A stretch of 32,489 nt of DNA from Pleurocapsales cyanobacterium LEGE 06147 (GTDB taxonomy: Bacteria > Cyanobacteriota > Cyanobacteriia > Cyanobacteriales > Xenococcaceae), in assembly GCA_015207585.1 (NCBI GenBank), contig JADEWQ010000067.1, positions 1 through 32,489 of the forward strand, written 5' to 3'. Shown in pieces: positions 15,340-23,706 of the stretch. The position numbers were made by a program, and so were the translations under genes. Below the pieces are notes generated by a model. The model had not been told where the DNA came from. It did not search any database and worked only from the letters and a program-made list of their open reading frames with translations. The stretch's first letter is position 1. Every line of letters starts with the position of its first letter.

Positions 15340-15780
15340 ATGAAAGTGGAATTTCGTGAATTTAATCCCTTCGATCTTTGGATTTGGCTAGAATTTGATA
15401 CCGTTCCTTCAGCCATGGAACAACAATTTGTTGAAGAATTATTCGACTCTTGGTTTTATCTTGGCAAGTTGGGCGGATTTAATGCAGAAAATCTTCAAGT
15501 ACAAGATACGGGCGTAGAAATTAGCTACATGGAATACGATACAGAAATGGCAGAAAAGGCGTTTATGTCTCCCATGCACAATATGGCAGAATTTGAGTTC
15601 CTCGGTACTTGGGGACGCTGTTGGTTCGATCTCGGCACCAGCGATCCAATTGCGATCGATATTCTGATTAATGCACTCAGTCAACTCAGTAAAGAATACG
15701 TCAAAATCAATAAATTAATTATCGGCGGACAAAATGAAGATTGGCCGCTCAAAAAACAGCATCAATCTGCCCTTAATTAA
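15340..15780 (+). CDS. DUF3531 family protein
   Basis: A 146-residue protein that matches the DUF3531 family of cyanobacteria and chloroplasts: MKVEFREFNPFDLWIWLEFD at the start, AEFEFLGTWGRCWFDLGTSD in the middle and INKLIIGGQNEDWPL near the end. Members are about this length. The mixed alpha-beta pattern with many aromatics is conserved, but no function is established. No signal peptide or membrane segment is seen, so it is cytoplasmic or loosely membrane-bound. It stands 160 bases after recQ with a weak hairpin between (accat/atggt, 15206-15220), so it is probably transcribed on its own. Confidence 0.75.
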   Translation: MKVEFREFNPFDLWIWLEFDTVPSAMEQQFVEELFDSWFYLGKLGGFNAENLQVQDTGVEISYMEYDTEMAEKAFMSPMHNMAEFEFLGTWGRCWFDLGTSDPIAIDILINALSQLSKEYVKINKLIIGGQNEDWPLKKQHQSALN

Positions 15781-15954
15781 ACCACAATAAACTTAGTAGT
15801 AGACTACAATGATTTTGATGGATTGGGATTGACACGGGGACGCGGGGAGACAAATTAGAAAATTACTGAGTATTTACACTATAGAAAACCCAAGCAAGAA
15901 CTAGACATATTAAGATTAAGTCATCATAAAGATAGGAGAGGAGTAAAAGGCAAT

Positions 15955-15969
15955 CTCGCCCTTGGCGAG
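15955..15969. repeat. Small GC-rich palindrome (ctcgcc-ctt-ggcgag)
   Basis: Six-base arms with a three-base loop, followed by gcgctgcg. The same layout (ctcggc-ttt-gccgag, then gcgcgg) occurs inside a gene at 27329-27343, so both look like copies of one dispersed palindromic repeat. Confidence 0.5.
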
Positions 15970-16008
15970 GCGCTGCGTATTCTAATCCTCTCGAGACGGA
16001 GGCTTACT

Positions 16009-16305
16009 ATGTCATACAGAAACTCTCCCCTTAATAACACTAGTTCGGATTTGGAGAAAGCTGCACTAAACCGCTATCGCTCTTTAGTACCCAGCCTTCC
16101 GGAATCTTGCCGTGTATTTCGGGAAACCTGGAACAGTTCTACTGTACTATGTTTGGATTTTACCGATTGCCCTGATTCGCTGGTAGCAACGATGGAGCAA
16201 TTTTTACCCCTGATGATAGCTTCTCATCATCTGGGATTGGCAGACTCTTTGCTGTTTAAGCTAAACAATAAAATTATGGGATGGGCAACCGTGACACCCA
16301 AATAG
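16009..16305 (+). CDS. Small hypothetical protein
   Basis: A 98-residue protein. GGAGG (15998-16002) six bases before the ATG is a strong ribosome binding site and makes the start sound. Sequence character: residues 1-15 are polar and probably disordered. Then LEKAALNRYRSLVPSLPESC, WNSSTVLCLDFTDCPDSLVA and FLPLMIASHHLGLADSLLFK suggest a compact alpha-beta domain of about 80 residues. No membrane segment, metal motif or known family is recognised. It converges with the short RecQ gene, leaving only 56 bases between the stops. Confidence 0.65.
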   Translation: MSYRNSPLNNTSSDLEKAALNRYRSLVPSLPESCRVFRETWNSSTVLCLDFTDCPDSLVATMEQFLPLMIASHHLGLADSLLFKLNNKIMGWATVTPK

Positions 16306-16309
16306 TTTG

Positions 16310-16375
16310 TGTTACTAATTGATAATTAATAATGGATAATTGATAATTATTAATTCTCAAATTATCCATTGACTC
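16310..16375. repeat. AT-rich inverted and direct repeat between convergent genes
   Basis: Units of gataatt and ataatgg occur several times (tgataattaataatggataattgataatt), and aattatccat at 16361-16370 is inverted with respect to atggataatt at 16332-16341. Such runs are frequent between convergent genes and may serve as a bidirectional terminator. Confidence 0.45.
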
Positions 16376-17825
16376 CTGACTTCTGTTTACAATTATCGCA
16401 GTGTCCACAGCTAAATCCTTTTGCTTCTTTCTCAAAACCAAAAGCTGCCAATAAAAATCGCCAGCGACACTGGCGCGTCTTCAGATATTGCTTCATCTGA
16501 GTTTGCCATAAGTTTGGTTTGGCTGATAAAGCAGGAGTAAATGGCGATCGCTTTTGATAATGAAAAGGGTCTTGCCAATATATTTGTCCCAAATTATGTA
16601 AAATAACTAAGGCAAGTTCGCCGTCTGGAAACTGTCGCGCGATCGCTTCTATCTCTCCTTGAGGTGGTAGTTGTTTGGCTATGTGTCTTGCTTGTCGATA
16701 CCGTTTCTGTAGTTGGTTAGTCAAAAACTGATGGCGTTGTCGATCTTCTGGATTCAACCATCCCGTAGGTTCGCTGACTAAAGTTAAGGCAGTAGCAGAA
16801 TGACCATCTCTTCCTCCTCTGCCAACTTCTTGCAGGTATTCCGCCAGTAAAGATGGTGCATGAAAATGAACGATCCAGCGCACGTCTGGTTTGTCTATTC
16901 CCATCCCAAAAGCAGAAGTACAAACAACAAATTGAGTGTGTCCCTCCAGCCAACTTTGTTCTATGGTTCGTCTTTGTTGAACGCTCAATCCGGCGTGATA
17001 GGCTGCGGTAGAGTATTGCCAAGACTCAAACCACCGTGCCAATTCTTCACTATCTCTACGGGAACGCACGTAGACTAAACCCGCTTGCTTGCCTCTGGCT
17101 TGAATGAACTTTAAAGTCTGTTGCCGTCTTCCTCTCGGTGTCCAAACCGTCTGAACTTGTAAATGAAGATTATTTCGATAAGGACTATTTAAAAAAGTTT
17201 CTGGTCGTTCCAACTGTAGCATTTGTGCAATAGTCTTTTGCGTCTGCGAATCGGCAGTGGCAGTAAAAGCAGCGATCGTTATTTTAGTTCCAGGTGGTTT
17301 ATGCTTAAGTAAAGCAGGACGTACTGTTCCCAAACGATAGTACGTAGGACGAAAAGTTGTTCCCCATTGCACTAAGCAATGAGCTTCATCCAAAATTAGA
17401 CCATTGATTTTTACTTGCGGTTGCGCTATTCGTTCCCAGACGGGACGACTGAGAAGAGTTTCTGGTGAAAGGTAAACTAATCTTAGTTGTTGTTTGGTAA
17501 TTGCCTGTAGAGTCTGCTTGCGTTGATTTCGTGGTAATTCGTTATGCAATAAAGCGACGGGAAGATGACGTTTTTTTAATTGGTTTACCTGATTTTCCAT
17601 CAAGGCAACCAGAGGAGAAACTACCAAAGTTAAACCCGTTTGCAGTAAAGCTGGTAATTGAAAACAAATAGACTTACCCCCTCCCGTTGGCATGACGATC
17701 AGCGCATCTTTGCCTGCAAGTAAACTGTTGATAATTTCTGCTTGAGGCGTGCGAAAGTCATCATAACCCCAAATTTGTTTTAAAGCAGTTCGTACTTGCT
17801 GCAACTCAAGATTAGAAGAAGGCAT
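16362..17825 (-). CDS. RecQ-family helicase, short form
   Basis: A 487-residue RecQ-family ATP-dependent helicase. Motif 0 (IWGYDDFRTPQAEII), Walker A MPTGGGKS at 45-52, DEAH at 146-149 followed by CLVQWGTTFRPTY, motif V (VVCTSAFGMGIDKPDVRWIV) and motif VI (LQEVGRGGRDG) are present. A C-terminal zinc site (SCGHCDNCK, with the preceding CRWRFLL) remains. The winged-helix part of the RQC domain and the HRDC domain are absent, so it is about 220 residues shorter than the RecQ at 13048-15177. The helicase core differs enough (GTTFRP instead of GHDFRP) that it is not a recent copy. The ATG at 17825 has no strong ribosome binding site. Short cyanobacterial RecQs are common, with no separate assigned role. 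Confidence 0.92.
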   Translation of the reverse strand: MPSSNLELQQVRTALKQIWGYDDFRTPQAEIINSLLAGKDALIVMPTGGGKSICFQLPALLQTGLTLVVSPLVALMENQVNQLKKRHLPVALLHNELPRNQRKQTLQAITKQQLRLVYLSPETLLSRPVWERIAQPQVKINGLILDEAHCLVQWGTTFRPTYYRLGTVRPALLKHKPPGTKITIAAFTATADSQTQKTIAQMLQLERPETFLNSPYRNNLHLQVQTVWTPRGRRQQTLKFIQARGKQAGLVYVRSRRDSEELARWFESWQYSTAAYHAGLSVQQRRTIEQSWLEGHTQFVVCTSAFGMGIDKPDVRWIVHFHAPSLLAEYLQEVGRGGRDGHSATALTLVSEPTGWLNPEDRQRHQFLTNQLQKRYRQARHIAKQLPPQGEIEAIARQFPDGELALVILHNLGQIYWQDPFHYQKRSPFTPALSAKPNLWQTQMKQYLKTRQCRWRFLLAAFGFEKEAKGFSCGHCDNCKQKSGVNG

Positions 17826-18014
17826 TAATGGCGATTACCAAAAAATACAGAACAATCTTAGCCCAGCACTATCTTTGTCAACTACTGTAATATCCATCTT
17901 CAAGTTTCTGATAGTTTTATTTCCTCTTGTCCTCTGCTTATACTTAATTTAACTGGGATTAGCACGTATGTGTTTTTGGAGAATCAAAACTGTTGAGGAA
18001 ACTTGGAGAAAAAG

Positions 18015-18218
18015 ATGTCACAGTCACTCATACTAGAATACTGGAAGGATGATAATTGGTTTGTTGGTCGTCTTAAAGGAATTCCTGGAGTATTCAGTCA
18101 AGGACAAACCTTAGATGAGTTAGAAGAAAATATCCGTGACGCTTATAAGTTAATGACTGAAGATGAAGAACCTGCACCGATCGATGCTCAAACCAAAGAA
18201 CTAATCTTTGAAGGATGA
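18015..18218 (+). CDS. hicB: HicB-type antitoxin
   Basis: From the ATG at 18015 the protein has 67 residues. GGAG (18006-18009) lies upstream at proper distance, which favours this ATG over a TTG 12 bases earlier. The pattern LILEYWKDDNWFVGRLKGIP, GVFSQGQTLDELEENIRDAY and KLMTEDEEP is the partial RNase-H-like fold of HicB (beta, beta, beta, helix). It lacks the C-terminal DNA-binding domain of full-length HicB, so regulation by direct operator binding is less certain. It is followed by hicA with a 4-base overlap (ATGA), the order antitoxin-toxin. It neutralises HicA and probably represses the operon with it. Confidence 0.85.
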   Translation: MSQSLILEYWKDDNWFVGRLKGIPGVFSQGQTLDELEENIRDAYKLMTEDEEPAPIDAQTKELIFEG

Positions 18219-18403
18219 AGCGTCAGGAGTTCATTCGTGAATTAGAGCAAGCAGGTTGTGTTTTACATCGGCATGGTGCGAAACATGACATCTATCGAAA
18301 CCCAATTAACGGAAAGAAAGCTCCAGTACCACGCCAGACTGAACTCAAGAACAGTTTGTGCCAACTAATTCGCAAACAACTTGATGTGTCGAAAGCTAAA
18401 TAA
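18215..18403 (+). CDS. hicA: HicA-type mRNA interferase toxin
   Basis: A 62-residue protein with the dsRNA-binding-like HicA fold (MKRQEFIRELEQAGCVLHRH, then GAKHDIYRNPINGKKAPVPR). H24 in GAKHDIY is the expected catalytic histidine. Members cut mRNA and tmRNA when free of HicB. The length is normal and the active site looks intact. The ATG overlaps the hicB stop (ATGA), so the pair is translationally coupled. The pair lies between the short RecQ gene and lysS with nothing mobile visible beside it. Confidence 0.85.
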   Translation: MKRQEFIRELEQAGCVLHRHGAKHDIYRNPINGKKAPVPRQTELKNSLCQLIRKQLDVSKAK

Positions 18404-18800
18404 TGAAGTAACGATCGCTTTTATTACCACAAAAATGCGATCGTCTTTACGAAATTCCTCGATCTCAGTCTCTTGATGGCGATCGTTAACCTAATTGGAA
18501 GATTTACAGTGCTGGTACTAGCGGGTATTCACGCTAATTCGTTCATGGTATGCTTATAAACTGGCGAAATAAACTGCTGCAAGCAGAGATGGCGTTGACC
18601 GTCAAATTTGAGTGTGTTGGCGTTTATTTTTTTGGGAAGTAGCTAAAGCTTCCAGAATACCTGCCCATAATATATCTAGGTCGTTTATTGACAAAATATT
18701 GTAGCTAATAAGAATTAATCATACAAGCTATAATCTAGTTTAGATAGGTCAACAATTTTAGGAAAAATCCATCAAAAAACAGCAAATTTATTAAGTAATT
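18404..18800. other. 397-base intergenic region upstream of lysS
   Basis: No gene is visible. It contains repeated HIP1-like gcgatcgt/acgatcgc sites (18410-18486) and AT-rich DNA towards lysS with a TATAAT at 18729-18734. I see nothing else to annotate. Confidence 0.5.
18729..18734 (+). promoter_or_regulatory. Candidate -10 element of lysS
   Basis: A perfect TATAAT, 67 bases before the lysS start. A TTGACA at 18695-18700 region is too far upstream to be the matching -35, so the call rests mainly on the -10 match. Confidence 0.35.
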
Positions 18801-20522
18801 ATGGCAGCGAATCAGTCCCCAGAGCGACAACCAAATACCTCTACACTAGAAGAAATTCGTGCTACTAGACTTGAAAAAATTCAACAAATTAAAGATTTGG
18901 GATTAAACCCTTTTGCTTATAAATGGGAAGTCACTCATCATGCTGCCGAATTACAGGAAAAATATATCGATTTAACTAATGGCGAAGAAGTAGACGAAAC
19001 AGTATCTATTGCCGGACGTATTATTGCTCGTCGAGTATTTGGTAAGCTTGCCTTTTTTGAATTACAAGACGAAACGGGTAAGATTCAGCTTTATTTAGAT
19101 AAAAAGAAAATTGATAGCCAAATGTCCGATTTAATAGGGGCATTTAATCATCTTAAAAAACTGACAGATACAGGAGATATTTTAGGCATAAAAGGGACTA
19201 TCAAAAGAACAGAAAAAGGCGAACTTTCTATTTATGTAAGTGAATATGCAATTCTCACTAAATCTCTTCTGCCTTTACCCGATAAATGGCATGGTTTAAC
19301 TGATACTGAAAAACGCTATCGTCAGCGATATGTCGATCTAATTGTTAACCCAGGAGTACGGCAAACTTTTCGTCGTCGTGCCCAAATTACTGCTGCCGTT
19401 CGACGATATTTAGAAGAAAGAGATTTTCTGGAAATTGAAACTCCCGTTCTTCAGAGTGAAGCTGGGGGTGCCGATGCCCGTCCTTTTATCACCTATCATA
19501 ATACTCTGGAGATGAATTTATATCTCCGCATCGCCACAGAGCTGCATTTGAAAAGATTAATAGTCGGCGGATTTGAGAAAGTATTCGAGTTAGGCAGAAT
19601 CTTCCGTAATGAGGGAGTTTCTACCCGCCACAATCCCGAATTTACTATGATCGAGGTTTATCAAGCCTACGCCGATTATTTTGATATGATGGCGTTGACA
19701 GAGGATTTAATTAGTTATGTTGCCCGAGAAGTTTTGGGTACGACAAAAATTACTTATCAGGAAAAAGAAATCGATCTGACTCCTCCTTGGCAACGAGCAA
19801 CTATGCACGAATTAGTGCAAAAGGCAACGGGTTTAGATTTTGACCAATTTAAGAATTTTGCAGAAGCAAAAACTGCTGCCAAAGAAGTGGGAATTGACAT
19901 ACCCGATGACTGTCAATCTATTGGCAAACTTCTCAATGAAACCTTTGAACAAAAAGTAGAAGATTCCCTAATTCAACCTACTTTTGTCTTAGACTATCCC
20001 GTCGAAATTTCTCCCTTAGCCAAACCTCACCGAAGCAAGCCAGGATTGGTAGAAAGGTTTGAATTGTTTATAGCAGGTAGAGAAACAGCCAATAGTTTTT
20101 CCGAATTAACCGATCCTTTGGATCAAAGACAGCGATTAGAAGCTCAAGCCGCTAAAAAAGCCGCCGGAGATTTAGAAGCTCACGATATCGATGAAGACTT
20201 TTTAGCAGCCTTGGAATACGGGATGCCGCCTACTGGAGGTTTGGGCATCGGAATCGATCGCCTGGTAATGTTATTAACCGATTCTCCCAGCATTCGAGAT
20301 GCGATCGCCTTTCCCCTACTTAAGAGTCAAAGTACCGTCATTAAATCTTTTGACTACGATGCAGATCGACAAATTCTGCGAGTTGAATTTGGCAACGGCA
20401 GCGTCTATCAATACCATGATGTCCCCGAGTCTATTTACAAAGAATTAAAAGAAGCCCCTTCTGTCGGTCAATATTTTAATGCCAACATTCGCGATAAATT
20501 TGGTTTCGATCGCGAAGTATAG
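18801..20522 (+). CDS. lysS: Lysyl-tRNA synthetase (class II) with C-terminal KTSC domain
   Basis: A 573-residue class II lysyl-tRNA synthetase that charges tRNA-Lys. It has an N-terminal OB-fold anticodon-binding domain (residues ~60-150; [20 protein letters not shown]), motif 2 ([20 protein letters not shown]) and motif 3 ([20 protein letters not shown]). Standard LysS ends near residue 505-510. Here a further ~63 residues (511-573; [40 protein letters not shown]) form a KTSC domain with its central YxY as Y536-Q537-Y538. KTSC was named for its place at the end of lysyl-tRNA synthetases and may bind RNA, but its role is unproven. The next gene (Uma2) starts three bases after the stop. Confidence 0.95.
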   Translation: MAANQSPERQPNTSTLEEIRATRLEKIQQIKDLGLNPFAYKWEVTHHAAELQEKYIDLTNGEEVDETVSIAGRIIARRVFGKLAFFELQDETGKIQLYLDKKKIDSQMSDLIGAFNHLKKLTDTGDILGIKGTIKRTEKGELSIYVSEYAILTKSLLPLPDKWHGLTDTEKRYRQRYVDLIVNPGVRQTFRRRAQITAAVRRYLEERDFLEIETPVLQSEAGGADARPFITYHNTLEMNLYLRIATELHLKRLIVGGFEKVFELGRIFRNEGVSTRHNPEFTMIEVYQAYADYFDMMALTEDLISYVAREVLGTTKITYQEKEIDLTPPWQRATMHELVQKATGLDFDQFKNFAEAKTAAKEVGIDIPDDCQSIGKLLNETFEQKVEDSLIQPTFVLDYPVEISPLAKPHRSKPGLVERFELFIAGRETANSFSELTDPLDQRQRLEAQAAKKAAGDLEAHDIDEDFLAALEYGMPPTGGLGIGIDRLVMLLTDSPSIRDAIAFPLLKSQSTVIKSFDYDADRQILRVEFGNGSVYQYHDVPESIYKELKEAPSVGQYFNANIRDKFGFDREV

Positions 20523-20525
20523 ACA

Positions 20526-21113
20526 ATGGATACAGAAACTCTTAGTCTTCCTTCTCCCTTGCGACTGTCAATCAATTTAACAGACGAGCAATTTTGGCAA
20601 CTTTGCTCATCAAACCGCGATTACCGTTTTGAACGCACTGCTGAGGGAGAACTGATCGTCATGCCACCTACAGGTAGCGATACTGGTAGACGTAATATCA
20701 AAATTACTACTCAACTAGAAATTTGGAATAGTCAGAGTAAATTGGGAATTGCGTTTGACTCTTCTACCGGTTTTAAATTACCTAATGGTGCAGAACGTTC
20801 TCCCGATGCTTCTTGGGTAAAAAAAGAACGATGGGAATCTCTTACTGCCGAACAACAAGAAAAATTCGCTCCTCTATGTCCGGATTTTGTCATTGAGTTA
20901 CGCTCTCCGAGCGATTCTCTTTCACAGTTACAAGAAAAGATGAGGGAATATATCAATAATGGAGCAAGATTGGGTTGGTTAATCGACAGAAAGAACCAAC
21001 GAGTAGAAATTTATTGTCCAAATAAAGATGTAGAAATTTTTTCATCTCCTCAGAATCTTTCAGGAAAAGATGTATTACCTGGTTTTGTGTTGAATTTAGA
21101 CGAAATTTGGTAA
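20526..21113 (+). CDS. Uma2-family restriction-endonuclease-like protein
   Basis: A 195-residue protein of the Uma2/DUF820 family, which is strongly expanded in cyanobacteria. The PD-(D/E)xK nuclease core is visible as PDASWVKKERW (about residue 93) and the later PDFVIELRSPSDS (about residue 119). The family opening is NLTDEQFWQLCSSNRDYRFE and the strand ELIVMPPTGSDTG follows. Active-site Asp and Glu appear present, but the nuclease role has not been shown for most members. It lies three bases after lysS and is therefore probably expressed with it, although the coupling may be accidental. Not obviously toxin-antitoxin. Confidence 0.88.
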   Translation: MDTETLSLPSPLRLSINLTDEQFWQLCSSNRDYRFERTAEGELIVMPPTGSDTGRRNIKITTQLEIWNSQSKLGIAFDSSTGFKLPNGAERSPDASWVKKERWESLTAEQQEKFAPLCPDFVIELRSPSDSLSQLQEKMREYINNGARLGWLIDRKNQRVEIYCPNKDVEIFSSPQNLSGKDVLPGFVLNLDEIW

Positions 21114-21537
21114 ATTACATTGAATAACTCTACCTAATTTTAAAATACTTAGTTTCTTCTTGCCTTTAAAATAGTCATCGATCGCAGTGCTATTAGCTCA
21201 GCAAAATTTATTCTGTCTAACTCGACACCATTGATGGTCGATGACCAAGCGAGAATTAAGTGTAGTCCATTTTTGAATCTCAACCATTACTCAATAACTT
21301 TTTTGCCCAATAAAAAAAGCCAGGTTATTTTCCTGACTTGGAATAAATCACTCAAATCAAATATTAATCTAGCAGGTGTGAGGGCTAGTCATTGGACTGA
21401 TGCCTTATATCATTGTTGGCTATCCAGGTAATGATTAAGCTAAGGAAAGATTAAAAATGGCTTTAGGGCAACAAAACAATAGCAAGTTTTGTTTGAGCTC
21501 CTAAAAACACGAACGAAAACCTGCTTGTAATTTCAAA
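21114..21537. other. 424-base intergenic region with an orphan minus-strand terminator
   Basis: No credible gene. The plus-strand frame at 21231-21431 lacks a ribosome binding site and has random composition. The notable element is a terminator-like hairpin at 21311-21341 pointing left on the minus strand, although no minus-strand gene is present here. Confidence 0.45.
21311..21341 (-). terminator. Intrinsic-terminator-like hairpin on the minus strand without a gene
   Basis: Arms 21320-21327 and 21334-21341 pair over eight positions (two G-T), with a six-base loop (ttttcc). On the minus strand the stem is followed by CTTTTTTTA (21319-21311). No T-run follows on the plus strand. Confidence 0.5.
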
Positions 21538-22593
21538 ATGAAGTTGACTATCGAGACGTTTGCCGTCCATAAAAGGTTTCCCCTGCAGATCAGTCGCGGA
21601 ACAACTGCCCAAACTGCCAACATTTGGGTACGAATTCAAGAAGATAGGGTTGAGGGTTGGGGAGAAGCTTCTCCTTTTTCTTTGGAGGCAGAAGAAAGAA
21701 AAGATACAGAGCAGCTGGTAAAGGAATTGCGCCAAATTGCTCCCAAGCTGGAAGTTTATCATCCCCTAGAGAAACAAAAGATTGAAGAAATATTACAACA
21801 AGCCCAGTTGTCTTCCTCTGTGCGAGCAGCAATAGATATGGCACTTCATGATTGGTTGGGTAAAAAAGTAGGTTTACCCCTATGGCGTTTGTGGGGATTA
21901 GATCGCAGTCGTATCGTTCCTATTTCCGTTACTGTCGGCATTAATACCCCAGCAGCAGCAAGACAACGAGTACGAGACTGGCAAAAGATGATAGCTGTCA
22001 AGATCCTGAAAGTAAAATTAGGCAATCCCCAAGGAATAGAGGCAGATCGAGCCATGCTGCTGGCAATTCGGGAACAAGCACCTACAGTGAAGTTAACCGT
22101 TGATGCTAATGGTGGCTGGAATTTAAATGATGCCATTGATATGTGTCAGTGGTTAGGAACACAGGAAGTAGAGTATGTAGAACAACCCTTACCATTAGGA
22201 GAAGAGCATAAACTAGCAATGTTATCTAATGCTTCTCCCTTACCAATTTTTGTCGATGAAAGTTGTTGTACTAGCCGCGATATTCCTAGACTGGCAGACT
22301 CGGTTAAGGGAATTAATATCAAAATAATGAAAGCCGGAGGCTTAAGTGAGGCAATGCGAATGATTCATATTGCCCGAGCTTGTGGTTTAAAAATTATGTT
22401 CGGTTGTTATTCAGACAGTAGTTTAGCCAACACTGCTATGTCTCATCTAGCATCCCTAGCAGATTACCTGGATTTAGACAGTCATTTAAACTTAAGGAAC
22501 GATCCTTTCAGGGGTGCAAATTTAACTGAAGGATGTTTGTTACCTAACGATCGCCCTGGATTAGGAGTTGAATACTGTGACTCTGACAGCTAA
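21538..22593 (+). CDS. Dipeptide epimerase (L-Ala-D/L-Glu epimerase-like), enolase superfamily
   Basis: A 351-residue enolase-superfamily protein of the muconate-lactonizing subgroup. Catalytic bases are K158 and K160 (KVK) and K265 (NIKIMKAGG). Metal ligands are D189 (VDANGGW), E215 (EQPLP) and D240 (VDES). R20 (ISRGTTAQ) and the D312-x-D314 pair (DLDSH) match the residues by which L-Ala-D/L-Glu epimerases hold the dipeptide, so dipeptide epimerisation is the best reading. It would act on peptides from murein turnover, or on an N-acylated acidic amino acid. The next gene overlaps by 17 bases and encodes a DUF1611 protein. This pairing is known and suggests a two-step D-amino-acid route. The start has no strong ribosome binding site. 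Confidence 0.88.
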   Translation: MKLTIETFAVHKRFPLQISRGTTAQTANIWVRIQEDRVEGWGEASPFSLEAEERKDTEQLVKELRQIAPKLEVYHPLEKQKIEEILQQAQLSSSVRAAIDMALHDWLGKKVGLPLWRLWGLDRSRIVPISVTVGINTPAAARQRVRDWQKMIAVKILKVKLGNPQGIEADRAMLLAIREQAPTVKLTVDANGGWNLNDAIDMCQWLGTQEVEYVEQPLPLGEEHKLAMLSNASPLPIFVDESCCTSRDIPRLADSVKGINIKIMKAGGLSEAMRMIHIARACGLKIMFGCYSDSSLANTAMSHLASLADYLDLDSHLNLRNDPFRGANLTEGCLLPNDRPGLGVEYCDSDS

Positions 22594-23605
22594 ACATCGG
22601 ATTGCTATCTTACTTCATGAAGGCATTCGCGGTCATCATGGAAAAACAGGATTGGCTTTTTTACGTTACAGCGAGGCATCTGTGGTGGCAGTAATTGATG
22701 CTCGATGTGCGGGAGAATCCCTAGTCGAGTTGACAGGTATTAGTCGAGATGTTCCGATTGTTGCCAGCGTTGCCGAAGCTTTAGCTTATCATCCCGAAGT
22801 ATTGCTCATTGGTATTGCTCCTTCAGGGGGCAAATTACCGGAAGCTTGGTGGAAAGAAATTGAACAAGGGGTAGAAGCTGGGTTATCTCTAGTCAATGGT
22901 TTGCATACACCTGTTGCGTCTAGATTTGCCAACTTACAGCCAGGACAGTGGATTTGGGATATCCGTCAAGAACCAGAGGGATTAACCATCTGTACTGGTA
23001 AAGCGCGATCGCTTTCTTGCCAGCGAATTCTCACGGTAGGTACGGATATGGCAGTAGGGAAAATGTCGGCAAGTCTAGAATTACATCGTGCTGCCTTAAG
23101 AAGAGGAATAAAAGCCCAGTTTATGGCAACCGGACAGGGGGGTTTAATGATTTCCGGACAAGGTATCCCCCTAGATGCAATAAGAGTAGATTTTGCAGCT
23201 GGGGCAGTGGAACAAACAGTCCTGAATTTGGGTAAAGAGTGCGATCTTTTGATTATCGAAGGACAAGGTTCTCTCTTGCATCCAGGTTCTACCGCCACTT
23301 TACCTCTTCTGCGGGGCAGTCAACCTACAGGGTTAATTTTAGTCCATCGCGTTAGACAGGAACACATCCGCGATTTACCAGATTTCATAATTCCACCATT
23401 ACCAGAAGCGATCCGACTATACGAGACTGTCGCTAGTGCCGGGGGGACTTTCGGTCAAGTCAAAGTTAAGGCGATCGCCCTTAATACTTTTCATCTCGAT
23501 GTTCAAACAGCTAAACGAGCCATCCAAGAAACACAACAGCTTACAGGACTTCCCTGTACTGATGCAGTGCGTTTTGGAGCCGATTCTTTTCTCGATGTAT
23601 TTTAA
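22577..23605 (+). CDS. DUF1611 family P-loop protein (DgcN-like)
   Basis: A 342-residue protein of the DUF1611 family with an N-terminal Rossmann-like domain (IAILLHEGIRGHHGKTGLAF; VVAVIDARCAGESL) and a C-terminal P-loop domain. The nucleotide motif is VGTDMAVGKMS at about residues 156-166, and GQGSLLHPGS and TGLILVHRVRQ follow. I start it at GTG 22577, because AGGAG (22563-22567) lies nine bases before it, while the earlier TTG leaves no spacing. The ORF overlaps the end of the epimerase, so the two are coupled. A DUF1611 member (DgcN) partnered with a dipeptide-epimerase-like racemase (DgcA) is reported to N-acetylate D-glutamate. The same role here is inference. Confidence 0.85.
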   Translation: MTLTAKHRIAILLHEGIRGHHGKTGLAFLRYSEASVVAVIDARCAGESLVELTGISRDVPIVASVAEALAYHPEVLLIGIAPSGGKLPEAWWKEIEQGVEAGLSLVNGLHTPVASRFANLQPGQWIWDIRQEPEGLTICTGKARSLSCQRILTVGTDMAVGKMSASLELHRAALRRGIKAQFMATGQGGLMISGQGIPLDAIRVDFAAGAVEQTVLNLGKECDLLIIEGQGSLLHPGSTATLPLLRGSQPTGLILVHRVRQEHIRDLPDFIIPPLPEAIRLYETVASAGGTFGQVKVKAIALNTFHLDVQTAKRAIQETQQLTGLPCTDAVRFGADSFLDVF

Positions 23606-23706
23606 ATCTAACTTCAGGAACTGGAGGGATAGCCTATCGTCTGAATGTAAGACTAAGTAAGGAACAATTCCTGAAAATGCAGTTCATCGGGTAGGAAGCT
23701 TGCGAT

